NCBI GenBank assembly: GCA_034509425.1 | Contig: JAVTVJ010000068.1 | Span: 558,001-622,000 of the forward strand | DNA length: 64,000 bases | Direction of reading: 5' to 3' | Origin: Eopsaltria australis | Taxonomy: Eukaryota > Chordata > Aves > Passeriformes > Petroicidae | Shown here: piece by piece, positions 25,521-38,772 of the stretch | Layout: every line of letters begins with the position of its first letter | How positions within the stretch are numbered: the stretch's first letter is position 1 | Made by a program: the position numbers and the translations under genes | Notes under the pieces: generated by a model | The model's database searches: none | Told to the model about the DNA's origin: nothing | The model's input: the letters and a program-made list of their open reading frames with translations, nothing else

Positions 25521-28500
25521 ATACAATAAAGATTTTTTAGGGATCTGCATATTCAGTACATTGTTAGGGGACACATGGTTACTCTGCCAAGGCTTTCGAG
25601 CAGATAAGAGAAAAAACTCTGTTTGGCGCTCTTGAGCTGACGGAAAAAAAATCTACAGCTACAGCTAAAAAAGTGCTGTCCCTGTCCTATGGCATTAGCA
25701 TTTCTCCATCAATACCAGAAATACCTAGACAGACTCATTTGGAAACAGCTTTGTCACAACCGTGCTCAAATTCTTCCCATCTGTTGCCACAGACACTGCC
25801 TCGCACTCTGTGCTTCACAGCATTTCTCAATGTCAGCCAGTTCTGGTCGCCTGATTATTCTAATTCTTCTTCCTGCTGAGGGTGCCAAATCTATTACCAC
25901 AGTCACTACACAAGACTGGACTTCAGACCGACTCTTTGGGACCTCCATCAGCGAGTTCCTTCGAGCAAGCTGTTTCTGTCTCAGCACATTGCCTTGTCCT
26001 TTATCCTCATTAGCCAGTTTCTCACCTGGCTTCCAGTCTTTACACCACTAATCCTGTTCTTTAGCTTAACTGATAATTTTCTGTGCTGCACTTTTTAAAA
26101 GTCTTGCACATTAGATCTATCATTTCACTTCTCTCTACAAAAATCTGTTAAATTATCAGACAGACATCAGATTTAGACTGGATTATCTGTCTTTTGTGAA
26201 CCAGCTTGCATTTCATCCAATTTTCCATTTATCTCCATGTCTCTAATTATGTCTACTTCCGATTTTATTGTCTACTCCATCTCAAATTATTCCAACTCTC
26301 TATATTCATAAGCTTTGAAGTATTCAGATTATTGTGTTCTGTTTCTACTTCTGACGTAGTAATTCTGACGTAGCTTCATTGCCAAACTTGGTTTATCTTT
26401 TACAGTAACTAGACTTCACTCCTCTTTTTTACCTGCACAGTATTAGTTTTCTTTTGTGATTCCATGTTTTCTGTTTATTTCTAACTTTTTTTAAACAGAT
26501 GGTTTGTTCAGTTGCATCTGGAGTTCTCCCCTACAAGTTGTCCTCTTGTCCTTTAGATATGAAATTCAGATTAGCATAAGTTAAAGCTATTAAAAATCTT
26601 CTTCAGATCCAGTAGGAGCCTTTTTAAGAGTGTTCCTTGCTAAATTTAACTCATGTAGGTGGCAGGAATAATTCCAAAAGTTTAGTCCAGCTAATGAGAT
26701 TGCTTGTCAGCAGTGCTGACGTCAATCATCTATCCCCTATGATGGGTTTGAAAACTTCCAGTTTAGTGGGAAAGGGAAGTTTAGACAAAAAGATGGTTTT
26801 TTGTAGATGCTCTGGAAGCTAATTAAAAACTCCACTACTTAGATTGAAAGCATGTAAAAGTGATGTTTTCTAACTGATGTTTGTGAGTAGATCCATTCCT
26901 CCATTTTGGTAGGATAGAGAAGCTGATGTGGATGCTTTAACCCAGTATGTCTGTAGCATTGGCTGGTAGGAGGCACAATTGGAATAAACACTTCAATCCA
27001 GTCGTATACCAAAACAGATTTTATCTATGGTCCTTCCTGGCACCTCATAGACCATGGCATAATTTGTAGGCCACACATAATTCTTTGCACACTTTCCAAA
27101 TATTCTACCTTCTTTTCTGGTCACTTCTTGAAATAAAGATGTACTCAGTTCCATAATAACCCTTAGCATTTTCTTTCAAAAATGATTCTGTCTACATCTC
27201 AGAAACTTCTAGTCTTTGTTTCCCTATGCAAAGGTGAAAATAGCATCCAATTCAAAGAATCATAATTTCAAAATCTTGTAGACTTTCAGTAGCTGAACCT
27301 TGTTTAAGCTTTTGAATGCAACATTGCCTTGCTAATTCATTACTTTTTTTTTTTTTTGGCTGTCTCCTCTGGGTTGCAAATTATTGCTGAGATATGTAAC
27401 TCAACACATACACTGTACTCCCTTTTCTTCAAAAGTATGCTTGTCTTGGGAAATGCTGAGGTTTTCATTTATGCTGATTTTTTCCTCCACAAGTAATTAT
27501 GAAATGTAGCCACTTAATCTTTTTTTTTGCATTCATTGAGCATCATTTGGAAAAAGTATGTTCTCAGTAAGATCCATCTCTTTAGATGGGATGACTTCAT
27601 TCTATTTTTTCTCTCTGCACTTTTTCTTGTAATAAAGAAAAAGATAATTATTTGCTACAATATTTTTTGCTCTCTGCAGTTTGCAATCCATTTTCTGTTT
27701 CTTTGATATTATGCATTTTTATTGCTGTGATCCCCCAGATATCCTTTTTCAGCCCATATTCACCAGCACCTTTAAAATCAATATGGTTTTGTTGAAGATC
27801 TATCATCCAAGAGTTAATTCCCATAACATGATGAATTCCCTTAATACATTTGAACTCTCATACTGGGTAGGAATTAAAAACTATTTACTTCCTTCAGATT
27901 GTAACAATTGCACTTCACTATGTTCTCTTGTGGTATACTTAAGAGATCTCTGAACAATTCCCTAATAATTTCTTCACTAATTCAATGAATTTTACATTTT
28001 AACACTTGAGGTATGCAGGAAGGTGTGACACTCAGACATAGAAAGATGTGATTCAGAAGTTACCCACAATAAAAAGGAGGTGGTGGTGGTGTTTCCTTTG
28101 GAGTATTCTAAGACCAAGATGTGTTCACTTAGCATTTCTGTTCTGATAACTAGGCATTTCCAACAAAAATGCTTTTCCTAGAAAACTTCAAATCAGTTGT
28201 GTTGTGTGGAGTCTTTTAACATGAGACCAAAGGAAAAAATCCCAAGTTAAAAGCACTGAAAACAAGCTAAAAAACCTGACATTTATGATGAGCTAGTGTC
28301 TGAAAAAATATATTTGAAATCAAAGCTTTTATTATAACTTCTGCAATACGAATGCCACATCATTTACACCTTTCTTGATGGCTTCCAAAGAGTGAGCATC
28401 CATGTTCCACTATTCATGTTTTGCAGCTAATGAATCTATTTCAAGATGGCACTGTGAAAGGAAGACACCCTTTTAAAAATGCAGTATTTTGAAAAAGCTG

Positions 28501-29194
28501 CCATATCTGTGCTGTGTTGTTAAAAATCTGTCAGGCTGTGCAACATCTTAGTGGGAGGCATTTCATTTTCCAGCTTCTACTCTCTTCTGTCATTTTACTT
28601 CATAGCTTTTTTATTGCATGCCATCCTGCACCATCACAAAAAGGATGAGTGGATGGGGCCCTTTCTGTCACAAGAATTCAAGTGTGACACCTAACTCCAC
28701 CTCAAGGCAGCTCTTTAATACAGACACCTAACTATTTTCTAATTGACCATAATTTGGAGGAGGAAATTCAAATAGCTAACTAATGAAATAAATACATTTA
28801 AAGAAATGTGAAAATGATGCTGCTTAGATGAAAGGCATGTAGACCGTACAGCTTCATGGGAGCAGAGCTGTTGAAAGGGTGTCCCACTGTAAGAAATCTA
28901 GTACTTTGGAAAAGAAAAGGACACATGAATGTAGGTTTTTGCACATTATCAATGATATAAAGAATTAACTGGTAATATGACTTACCTTCATTATTATCAT
29001 AGGCTTAAAAGTATTCACAAGGATAAAAGCCCTGTGTGATTAAATTCCATTCAAACCGAAAGTTTATGGATCAAGCAGCTTGCATACCCAGTTGCATCAG
29101 GAAAATACCTTAAAGTGTATGACTGAGGAAGTGAGAGTGTAAAAAACAACTTTTTAGCCTGCCCTGCCTGCTCCACTAGAAATAATGATGCACT

Positions 29195-29225
29195 ACTGAC
29201 AGCACCACTGACAACACCACTGTCA
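29195..29225. repeat. 12-bp tandem repeat, 2.6 copies
   Basis: ACTGACAGCACC, ACTGACAACACC, then ACTGTCA. Intron 7; one mismatch between the full units. Confidence 0.85.
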
Positions 29226-32200
29226 AAGTTTAAAATAGGTAGGTGTTAGTTCCCTAACAAGTGCAAGCAAAGAATAGGATCTTACTGATTTCAGCTTATA
29301 GTTTCAGGGAAGTTTAAAAAAAAAAGGTGAGAACATAAACTGAGGTATTTTCTCAGTTAGGTTAGAGGTTTGGGAAAAATCTCTCAGATGTTTATGGATG
29401 GCTGCCAAATAAAAATCAAAGTAATAAACAAACAATCCTCCCCCAAACCAAACCAATTTTATTTAACTCCTGCTATCAAACCACAGATTTTGTATCCATC
29501 CTGCTCCAACAAAATTCAGGATTGTGTGAAGCTTATAGAGTCACAATAAGGCTTCATCTGTATAGTCATGAAACTGTGACTTTTTCTGAAGATTATTCCT
29601 TGAGTGGCAGGCTTTCCTAATTTAGGAAAACTAACTGAAGTGCACCAAAGACAGCAGAAAAACTCACACTGGCATCAGCATATATTTCTAGCAAGGGTCA
29701 AATTTTCACTACAGTGAAGACTATGTAAATCCCAAATTCACAGGCATTGCTTAGGATCTGTGCTGGCAGAAAAGAACCTGGAACCCTCTTTCCCCAACCT
29801 ACACCCTCTCTTCTCCATCTGGTAAAACCCCAGTCTCCTACATGGCTTGTTTCTTGATGTAATGAGAAGGCTGTCATCTGCTCCTTTCCATTGGAGGGAT
29901 GCTGTTAGAATTAGCATTGGAAAGTAATTTTTAGAATCATCAGTGAGTATCAGTGAGGTTTCAACTAGCATAATTTCAGATTCCTGGTCCTGAAAGGTTT
30001 TGAGTATCATGTTTATCTGTGTATCCAAGTCCTTTGTCACAGATACTCTCCGAGATTCTAAATCAAGGTAGATAACTTCCCTGATTTATGATGAAATACA
30101 TGCATTTTCTTCATTTGGGAATTGCTGCAATATCCAGAAATTCTTAATTTTTATAGCTGCATCTTGGATAAGGTCATGAATGAATTTGCCAAGGCATAAT
30201 ATAATTGATTGTGCTTGCCTTGCTAGGTAATGATATAATATAGTGTGACTCAACCTGCTGGTCCAGAACACAATCAGTATTCAGGCTCTAGCTGCTGGAA
30301 AATATAAAATAAACTGCTTAGATTATTTAGTGAGAACCCAATTTGCTTAGAATGACTAAAGACAACATAGAGCTTACAAAGGAAAAGTAATAAGTCTAGA
30401 AGTTCACATAACAAAAGAGCTAAGGCTGAGACTAAAATATAGGAAAGAATACTCCTAAGAAAAAATGCCCCTGTATTTGTACAAAAGTTCTAACCCTGTG
30501 CACTCAGAGAGGTGGCCCTGAATTTTTTAGCACCACTGGTGTCCTTGTATCCATGACAAAGAATGGCCAAGGATATTCCTGTTACTTGTGCTAAAGAAGA
30601 AGATAAAATGAGAACAGACAGCTGGGAAAGTTTTGAACATAAATATTGTACAAAACATACCAGTATGCCAAGAACTAAAAAAATGTATTGAAGACATGGT
30701 GTTGCATACTTAAATGCTGTGGCAGTGGTGGATATGCAGCTGCCAAAGAGGCCAGACACATCTCTCCATCTGCTGCAATATTTGGAATCAGTTATTGATT
30801 ACAGAAGAACTAAAAAGACAGCTTTTATTTGGGGGATGTAAGGACTTTTAAGAATGATGCATTACAATCTAATAATCTATATCCAATTGAAAGCTAGATA
30901 TTATTACGTTTTAATACAACAAAATCTTGAACAATTAACATCTTGAATTACACTTGTATCACCAGAACTGTGTCAAGTTAACATACTAAATTTCCAGCTT
31001 CCATGGGCCTGGGAAGTGTTCAGTGTGCTATGAAGATGCCTGCATGTGGGGTAAGACTAGAGATGCAGCTGTTTATAAACTCACTCATGATGTCACAAGG
31101 TTGTATTATATAAACATGAAATGCTAATGAATCAAAACCCTTCAAAGGCAATCTTCTCTTCAGTTTGGTTTCAAAAGCTCTAAAGCCCAGTTAAACTCAT
31201 TTCCTGCATTTTCCATGGATTTTCATAGATCTACTGCTATATAGTGCAATAAACCTGCCTGGTGATAAAAGTAGCAGCACAGGGAAAAATCATAAATGTT
31301 TCTTAAAAAAGCCTCATAAAATGATATTCTGCAAGGGACACTAAACCACTCAGTTGATCCTACTTCAGCATAAACCCATTTGCTTCCCAGTGAAGTGGGG
31401 GTGTGCCATTGACCAGTGCAGCAAAAAGCAGAAGGAGCTGCAGGAGATGTACAGCTGAGCTAGGAAGGAAACAGCTCTTTAAAAGCAAGGAAACAAGCAA
31501 GTGTACATAGTCCTAGGAGGGGAATTAATTCAGATCACTTAATGCTAACATATTAGACTTCATTACTGAGTGAAAGTCACACAATTCACAGTTCTGCTTC
31601 CTCAGATAAAATGCTACCTGATAGCAAACCAGAAAGAAAAGGAGGAAGTCATCTGACTAAGGATAAAAACATGGTAACTAAAGAAAAAAACAAATAACTA
31701 AGTAGACTTTTAAATCTACATGATATTTGCATATAGCCTCTCTCTTCAGATTTCATCTGCAATGTAAGTTTGAAGGGTGTGAAAGGAGACACTGACAGCT
31801 TGAGAAGTTGATGCTGCATTCCAGGTAAAGGTCCTTTCACAAAGTCCTGATAAAGGTCTTCTCATCAACACTTCAGATGGGAAGAACAAAGGAGAGACAT
31901 GTGAGTTGTGTGGAGTGAAGGATGAGTACAAACTACAAAAAAAATGCAGTGATGAAAAATGTCATGTCAGCTTTCTTTCTGTGGGGTAGAGTGGCTTCTT
32001 AGAGAAACAGAGAAAAAAGCATGCACCAGCTGCTGGAGGAACCAGGATCTCAAGCTGAAGGGGCTGTCTCAAGGAGGATGAAATCCAACCAGATGAGGTG
32101 CAGAGAAGTGAACTAGGGGCTGAGAGACGATATGATTCCTCTCTACTGATGTACCCATGGAGTAAAATTCCATGGAGATGGGCATTCTTCCTGCTAATGG

Positions 32201-34060
32201 ATACTCTTGGTAGAAAGATGAATGGACCAAAACCAGGCACAAGTAAATTTATGCTGGAAATAAGGAGGTTTGTAACTGTTGGAGAAGTAATGTTGTTAAA
32301 GTCTTCCAAGGACAGCAGTGGAGGTAAAAAACCTGAAGAGCTTTAAGTAACAGTCTGCTAAGTGTTTATGAAAGCAGCAGCATGATACATACAGTGACCA
32401 TAGGAGAATGAGATTTTCAGTTTTCTAATAATTAGAGCAAGGAGCAGAGGGGGTCATCAGTTACTTCAGATGTGGAACTCAATCAGTTTATCAGGACACA
32501 TGTTGAGACAGATTCTTTCAACCAGAAAACCCTTCAGTTCTGAGCCTTCTACTCTTGAGATCTCTTTCCATACAGATCTTGAAGGGAGACCAAGATGCCA
32601 TTATGGATGGGAGCTGACATGCACTTACTGTAGAAAGATGGGGCTCAGTAAAGATGAAAATTCTGCCTTCTGGCTCTGCTAATGTATCCAACAATTAGAC
32701 ACAGGGAAGAAATCAAACTTTTAATGTGCCTTTTGCCTTTCAAGCACTTGAACTTTAAAGTTTATTTGCAATTTTTGCAAAACTGCCTTTTTTGTTGGGT
32801 TTGAGCAATGCTAAGCACAGAGCTGTCCAACCTCTGCTGCCTTTTTAGTCTTACTTTATTGGGGTTTGATTTTGCTAGTACACCACCACCACTCTTTCCA
32901 GAATAACATTTGTCTTTCACTGTGTAATTTAGTAATTTTTCTTAGAAACACTGGACTAACACTAAACATATTTTTCTACGGATATCAAATAATATTATTA
33001 ACAGGTGATAACAGTTTTCAGCTAACACCTTATGCCAAACACTTTTGGTTTGAAGTATGAGGCAGAAAGAAGGAGAAACTATATCACCATGAGACAGAGC
33101 TGCAAAGAAGCAGGCAACCCCTACACTGTGTTTTCAGTCAAATTTTTATTTCAATTCTTCTGCCTGCAAAATTCTCAAAGCCACAAAACCAAAATAAATG
33201 ACAACAGTAACAAACAATTTTGTGTTGGACTCTGAACGTTTGAACTTTCACTACCTCATTCAGATTTATTCAAGGTACTATTACTATCACAAAATCTGAT
33301 TTGAGCTGATTAGACACTCAGAATTTTAAGGCTTTCTTTTGCCTAACACTTCTGACAATTTTAGCTATCAAGTAACCTCCCTCCTATGAATAAATGATGG
33401 TGCAAAGCAATTGCTTCCAGCACTGCAATGTTATTTTCACAGGATAGACACTGTAGGGGAATAGTTGTGAATAAGGAAGTGCCTCTTCTTGTAACTGGAG
33501 GGCAAACGTGGTCCTGTACAACATGGTGTTTTAAATATTAGAGGACCTGGGAGGTCAAAGTTTAACTTCAACACAAACTTGCTGCACATTTTGGCATTTA
33601 CAATAAGAGGCCAGCCACTGGTATGGCCAAGAGAAAGGTGTACTTTATGAACAATTTAGTCATAAATTCGGAATCAACCGAACAACAAAACAACCTTGTT
33701 CCCAGGCAAAAATAAAACCAACAAAAAAAAACCAACATGGGAATTTTTGGAAGAGTCCTTCCCTTCATACTGCCACCTTAGGGCCTGTTCACAGCAGTTG
33801 AAAGTAACATTTGATAAGTAAGATGAAATTAATGATACAGTGGCTGATGAACAGGTATACAAATCTTAAAACTGTTAGAAAACAGAAAATCATGAAATAA
33901 AATTGGTTTTAGTGTAGGAAGCCTGAAGTAAAAAAATCAACTTGCACTTTTACTGTTCAGATCTAGTAAAGCTTGGAGGCTTCTTTTGTTTCCTCATTCT
34001 GCACTGGCATTTCTTCAGGCATCCTGCTATTACCCAAACACATCTCTCATTTCCCCATAC

Positions 34061-34215
34061 CTTGTAGTGGAAGAGGAACAATCCACAGAAGAGGCTGTAC
34101 AGGTCAGCTGTGAGCAGGGAGAGGTTGACGGCAGTAGCACTGGTTTTCTTTATGACCACTGGCATAAAGCTGTAGAGGCCAAACATACAGGCACTAAAGC
34201 CAACGTACAGCAAGC
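34061..34215 (-). CDS. SLC35F1: SLC35F1 exon 7
   Basis: This exon (155 nt) starts with two bases completing Gly and then encodes 51 residues, [20 protein letters not shown] to GLFLFHYK (about residues 284-334), ending on a codon boundary. It holds two membrane segments, one at each side of the conserved KKTSAT loop. That loop and the following [13 protein letters not shown] are signature-like for the SLC35F1/F2/F6-related branch. The acceptor is GTTTCTCTCCACAG above 34215. The donor is GTATGGGG at 34053-34060, weaker than the others. The ORF continues open for some distance on both sides, but that extension is intronic. Confidence 0.97.
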
Positions 34216-34644
34216 CTGTGGAGAGAAACAAGAGGCAAAGTGACCTTCCACAGCCTGCAGAAATGACTTTGTTGGGAGGAAGAAGGTTGTTGAAGAAGAA
34301 AGAAAAATGCTTTTCCAAAGAAACATTCAAATTAATAATATATACATATATATAGAGTGAAAACCATATCAACACTGGACATGAGGTAGTTTGGGATCTC
34401 CATAACAACAGAGTTGTTTCAAATTGGTGTCATACTACCAGTGAAAATATAGATTTGGACATAATGATGCATTTGGACATATCAAATCTAGTCTCTTCAG
34501 GAGCTGAATGTCACCAGCACCAAGTGAGTTCAGCTGAGCTGGATGGAGCACACAGTATTTTCTGGAAATGGACACAAAATATGAGTGCAAAATTATTTGC
34601 AGAGGAGTTAATGAGCAAATGGATGAATGCATGAGGACAGCACT

Positions 34645-34840
34645 CAAGGGTCAGAGGTCCTAGTCCTATTTAGCCACCAAAACTGACAAATCACTTCACA
34701 GTTTTGCACCTCTGTTCCTCTACTCATTTTTGTCTGCCTTCCTTAATAAAACTTGTGAGCTGAAACTCTTTTCTGCTACATGTTTACAGAGTGCCTCACA
34801 CAAATTAGATTGTTAGACACTAATACAATAAAAATACATT
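34645..34840 (+). repeat. MIR-type SINE relic (amniote-wide form)
   Basis: On the plus strand GACAAATCACTTCACAGTTTTGCACCTCTGTTCCTC matches the region GGCAAGTCACTTAACCTCTC.GTGCCTC, in pieces, of MIR. It is followed by TTTGTCT.., TGTGAGCTGAAACTC, TACATGTTTACAGAGTGCCTCACACAA and ACTAATACAATAAAAATA. That matches the 3' end of the amniote MIR form (TGTTTGTACAGCGCCTAGCACAA...TAATACAAATAA). Order and spacing are right; divergence is high. Confidence 0.6.
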
Positions 34841-36111
34841 ACAGTAAAAATCTAAATTAATTTTAAAACCTAAATAACTTACTGGGAAAGAATTCATTGC
34901 TTCAGTTATTACTTGATAAATCCCAAGGCAAATTAATCAATATGAAGTTAAAAAAACAGCAAACACTTTATTCATCTGCTCTCATGCAAATGATATTTCT
35001 TAGGCTGCCGTACAGAATTCCCAGCTGATATGTGCCTGAACCTAAATATAGACTCATGCCAGTTCTTCAGAACATGTTGTTATTGACTAAAAGTTGTAGA
35101 AAACCTGATTCCCAAAGTCCTGAAAGGGATTAGAAAGGATAAAAAAAGAGCCATATAATGGCCACGTATCTGCATGAGGATCCATTTAGTTAAAAATTCC
35201 TTAGGAAAGCTATCTAAAGGACAAAATGAGCTGTGACAGATTGAGTGCTTTAGAAGCATATGAACTGAAGTGTACATTCAACTGAAACAAATGCAGCAGC
35301 CACAAACTATCAGTGTCCATATGTGTTATGGCATGATAAGGAATTTGAGTTTATATTCAGAATATAGATAATCATGGTAAAAAATTTTTTTACCCATAGG
35401 TAGCAAATTTATAAGGTATGCATTGTATACTGGTAACAGAATTAACTTTTAGGCTGCTTTATTCAAACTCTGCAACTCTTCTGTAGCAGGCAAACGATTG
35501 CATCATACGGAGTCTAGTCTTGGTCAATGGGAAATTGTTTGCATACAGGAGCATTAAGCCAGCTTTTCTGCCAGGCTCAAGAAGAACAGGTCAGGCACTA
35601 AATCCATTCTGGATCAGAAGTCAGCATAGTCAAAGTACAGTCTGCAAATCACCAGCTGGTCCACCAAGCCTCTGGTTGTCTGGATTTAGCACAGCTTTGC
35701 TGGTTTATGCAGTCAACTTACAGTATAATTTTATGGTACTGCCTCAGTGTTCACATTATTTGACAGCCAGCTACATGGACTTTACAGGCTGCTTTTCCAA
35801 AGGGCATTTCAGTTCCAGTGGAAAATTGCTTAAACTGTAGCTGTCCTAGCAGAGGTGAATATAAAGCGGCATTTCATTTACAGCTTAAAAATACATGTAA
35901 TATCCACCAGCTGGGTGGCATTTAGTGGTGACAATAAACAACTGAAATTAACATCATATGATTTTGAGATATTGCTTCTTAGAGGGCCAGTTTTGAGACT
36001 AAAAATATGTTTTAAGTCAACAGCTTGAAGCCTCAGCCTCCTCAGGTACCCATGCAGTGCAAGCAGCAGCCTTGGGAATCACCACAGGTGCTGCAGTCCC
36101 AGCAGACTCCA

Positions 36112-36340
36112 GAACCTCCCTGGGCAGCCTGCTCTGCTGCCTGCCTGTCCTCAGTGTGAAGAAGCTTTTCCTTTTATCCAATCTGAATCTGTCATTTGAG
36201 CTCTGTCGTCTCTCATCCTCCTGCCACACACCTCTGTGAAGACCTTGACCCTGACCTTTTGATAACCTCGTAGGTAACTTCTTTTCCACAGGCTGAATGA
36301 GCCCCATTCCCTCAGTATTTCTCCATTTCTATTTAGACTT
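36112..36340 (-). repeat. CR1 LINE fragment, minus strand
   Basis: The plus strand reads as a reverse-complemented CR1: CCTCCCTGGGCAGCCTG, TCAGTGTGAAGAAGCTTTTC, TTTTATCCAATCTGAATCTG, then CTTTTGATAACCTCG and GGCTGAATGAGCCCCATTCCCTCAG. These are the signature steps of the CR1 reverse-transcriptase C-terminus read backwards. It is 5'-truncated and lacks an intact frame. It lies in intron 6 in the same orientation as the gene. Confidence 0.78.
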
Positions 36341-38719
36341 GGTGTCTTCACAAAAATGGGCAGGATCTGTCCCTAGGGACCATTCTAAAAAAGCCTAAAT
36401 AAAGTACCACCAACACCAACATGACTTGAGAACTTCTGGTCTTGTTCCTGAGCAAGCTGGTTGAATGTTGCATGGTGCAATGATGCACGAATGTTGCCCT
36501 TGTGCTTTTACTCCAAAAGCAAATGTTTAATTGGCATGAAATGAAATCAGTTAAGATCTCTCATACTGCCTTGGAACAAAGACCATTCAGAAATATTCAA
36601 ACCCCCGGTAACAAAGGGCACTTCCTTGGAGCTTCAAACTGGCTTTTCTCTTAAATAAAACGGATGCGAGTTTATTGTTACTACTTCATCTATCACTATA
36701 AAACATGGCATGGTCTCATATGAATCCACTCAGTTAAAACTGTAAAATCATACTCCTTTCAGTCTGGTTGTCAGCAAGTATTAATACTTAAACCTTCAAG
36801 GATTGAAACAGAGCTACACTGATTCACACTAAGTGTGAAGATGATGATATGTATCAGGGCAATCTCCAAAATTAACACCAGGAGGGCCACAGCCTGTTTT
36901 AAACATGATAGACATAACAGATTGGCTTTAGATTTTTATATTAAAAAATTATTTGCATCAGTAAAAAGGTAGCTCATCGGATCTTAAAAGCACAATTTTG
37001 GCAGATGGCAACAGGCCACCTTGAGTTATTTATTAGGTTGCCTGCTGTGACTTTAACACCACCATTTGGAAGGCCGATGATTTAACTCTGCTGGAATGCA
37101 GGTTTGAGTCTGTCACACTGGATAACTGCTCAGGACAAGGCTGTGAACTCCCTGACACAAATTTGTCAATCACTTTTTGACAATCTTGTATCACTACCAA
37201 TGCAATGGAAAGCACACCAGGTGCAGTGGAAGCCAGGAAAGAACTACAGAACTGTCACCATTTAATCTGTGTTCAACTACACCACATTTTCAATTACTGC
37301 TCTAACAAAACAAGCACATATCTATGATGCTTTTGCTAAGATGATCTCAGCCTTGTGAAACATAAGGACTTTTCAGAATTAGTAATCAACTTTCAATGAC
37401 ATTTTAGTGGCATCACAGATGAAGTAAGACCTTATTTTAATAGCACATCTCACTGATACTGAGTTTGAACGGAAATCTCATGGAAGTATAAATGACATTT
37501 ACACAGATAGTAGATTAATTCACTATGACCACTGATAGTTCCATCAGTACCAAATTAATTATGTCCCTAAGCTCCTTTTCATGAAATATAAACAAATGCT
37601 GATGCAATTATGCTAATTATCTCAGATTAAAGAAGGCCAATACACTTACAGTACACAGCTGAGTGTGTTTCTCCATGGATATTTTAAATTGATTTGTCAC
37701 TTAGTTTTACAGCTCAACCATCAAATTTCCAAGATTTCTAGGTGCAATGTTTTGTGAAAAACGTGCTGCATTTTTCAAGGTTTAGGATGATGAAAGGAAA
37801 TTGCGGACTAATTTTAAAGAAACCAACTCTATTCCATAATTTGTATCCCCTCCCCTCAGGGATTGCCCACATAATCAGTTGTTTTTGCACGCGTCTGAGT
37901 TGACATTTTGATGTTCAGTCTGAAACTAGGTAAAGAGCTATTTTCAATGGGTTGCCAGAGCTTGAATCCTCTGCAGTCAATCAGCTCCATGCTAGTATTC
38001 TAGTATTCTTTTATTTCTTCTATTGTCATAAATAGTGAAAGAGTGATTATAGGGAATCCACTAAATATCTATTTGCTTTTAAAACAAACAATTAATTGGA
38101 CTAATTAGAAGCGAGTCATAAACTCAGCTTCCAAACTGAAATGGGAAAATGCAATCCTCTGCTTGGCAGAACACCGTAACAGCTTCATTGGGCACGATGC
38201 TCCCAATACTTGTCTAAAGGACACATCTGCTATATTCCACCAAGACTATTTGGAAAGCAGTTAAACACTTCCACACAGAAATGCTCCCCCTGCAAGTGAG
38301 TTTACGAGGCTATAATATGCACTGCGAGTATTTTTTTAGGTTTTTTTGTTAGGTTCCATTTTCTTTCTTTGGCTTTCCTTGAAAAGGTTTGGCTCTTAAT
38401 GACTACCTCATTTATTGCCCCAGTGTTGCACTGAATCTTAGATCTGGAACCCCATTATTGTTTTACTTCATGGCTGTCTGAATCATTATCTTTCAGCATT
38501 CATATGCTTAAGCTAATGGTGCAAGGAAGGCAGAACACAGCGATGGAGGACAGATCATGCAAGAACAGTTATGAGGCATGTGGCTCAACCTTTGGCAGTA
38601 ACCACTGGAAAAGTCACAAACGTTGGCTCCCCTGAAACTCTGTGCCCACCTCCCCAAACACTGGCTGTCTCCACACCTCCTTCAGCAACTAGCTTCAATG
38701 AGGTAAAGTGTGTTCTTAC

Positions 38720-38772
38720 CTATTTGCCAATCCCAGGGGACTTTCAACAGCTCTTTGTGTTCCATGATTGCA
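38720..38772 (-). CDS. SLC35F1: SLC35F1 exon 6 (53-nt exon)
   Basis: This is a very short exon encoding AIMEHKELLKVPWDWQI (17 full residues, about 266-282), with one base completing Leu at the start and one base of Gly at the end. The acceptor is CTTCTCTTCTAG, preceded by a long pyrimidine tract. The donor is GTAAGAACA. The segment is the charged loop between two membrane segments; the W-D-W motif is characteristic of SLC35F1/F2. Because 53 is not a multiple of three, skipping this exon would shift the frame, so it should be constitutive. It is too short for simple ORF scans; it was found by asking what joins GIQL to GLLYVGF. Confidence 0.95.

Larger units (their letters stand above)
16738..34060 (-). 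other. SLC35F1: SLC35F1 intron 7
   Basis: Phase-0 intron of 17,323 bp between exon 7 (donor GTATGG) and exon 8 (acceptor CTCAG). No additional exon with coding similarity was found on either strand. It holds a MIR-like fragment (20115-20290), a possible CR1/L3-type relic (25300-25520), two short 12-bp tandem duplications (22002-22025, 29195-29225) and a 14-base T run at 27344-27357. The stretch around 25.2-28.0 kb is strikingly T-rich on the plus strand, i.e. A-rich in the transcript. Confidence 0.9.
34216..38719 (-). other. SLC35F1: SLC35F1 intron 6
   Basis: Phase-1 intron of 4,504 bp. It contains a MIR-type SINE relic (34645-34840), a 5'-truncated CR1 tail on the minus strand (36112-36340), and a candidate conserved noncoding block (37850-38330) a few hundred bases from exon 6. 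The remainder is A+T-rich and not recognised. Confidence 0.9.

Noticed and set aside
32098..32346. 82-codon plus-strand frame with MQRSELGAERRYD start
   Set aside because: No domain, antisense in intron 7, no splice partners.
33950..34408. 152-codon frame as a stand-alone gene
   Set aside because: Only 34061-34215 is exon 7 of SLC35F1; the ends are intron sequence past canonical splice sites.
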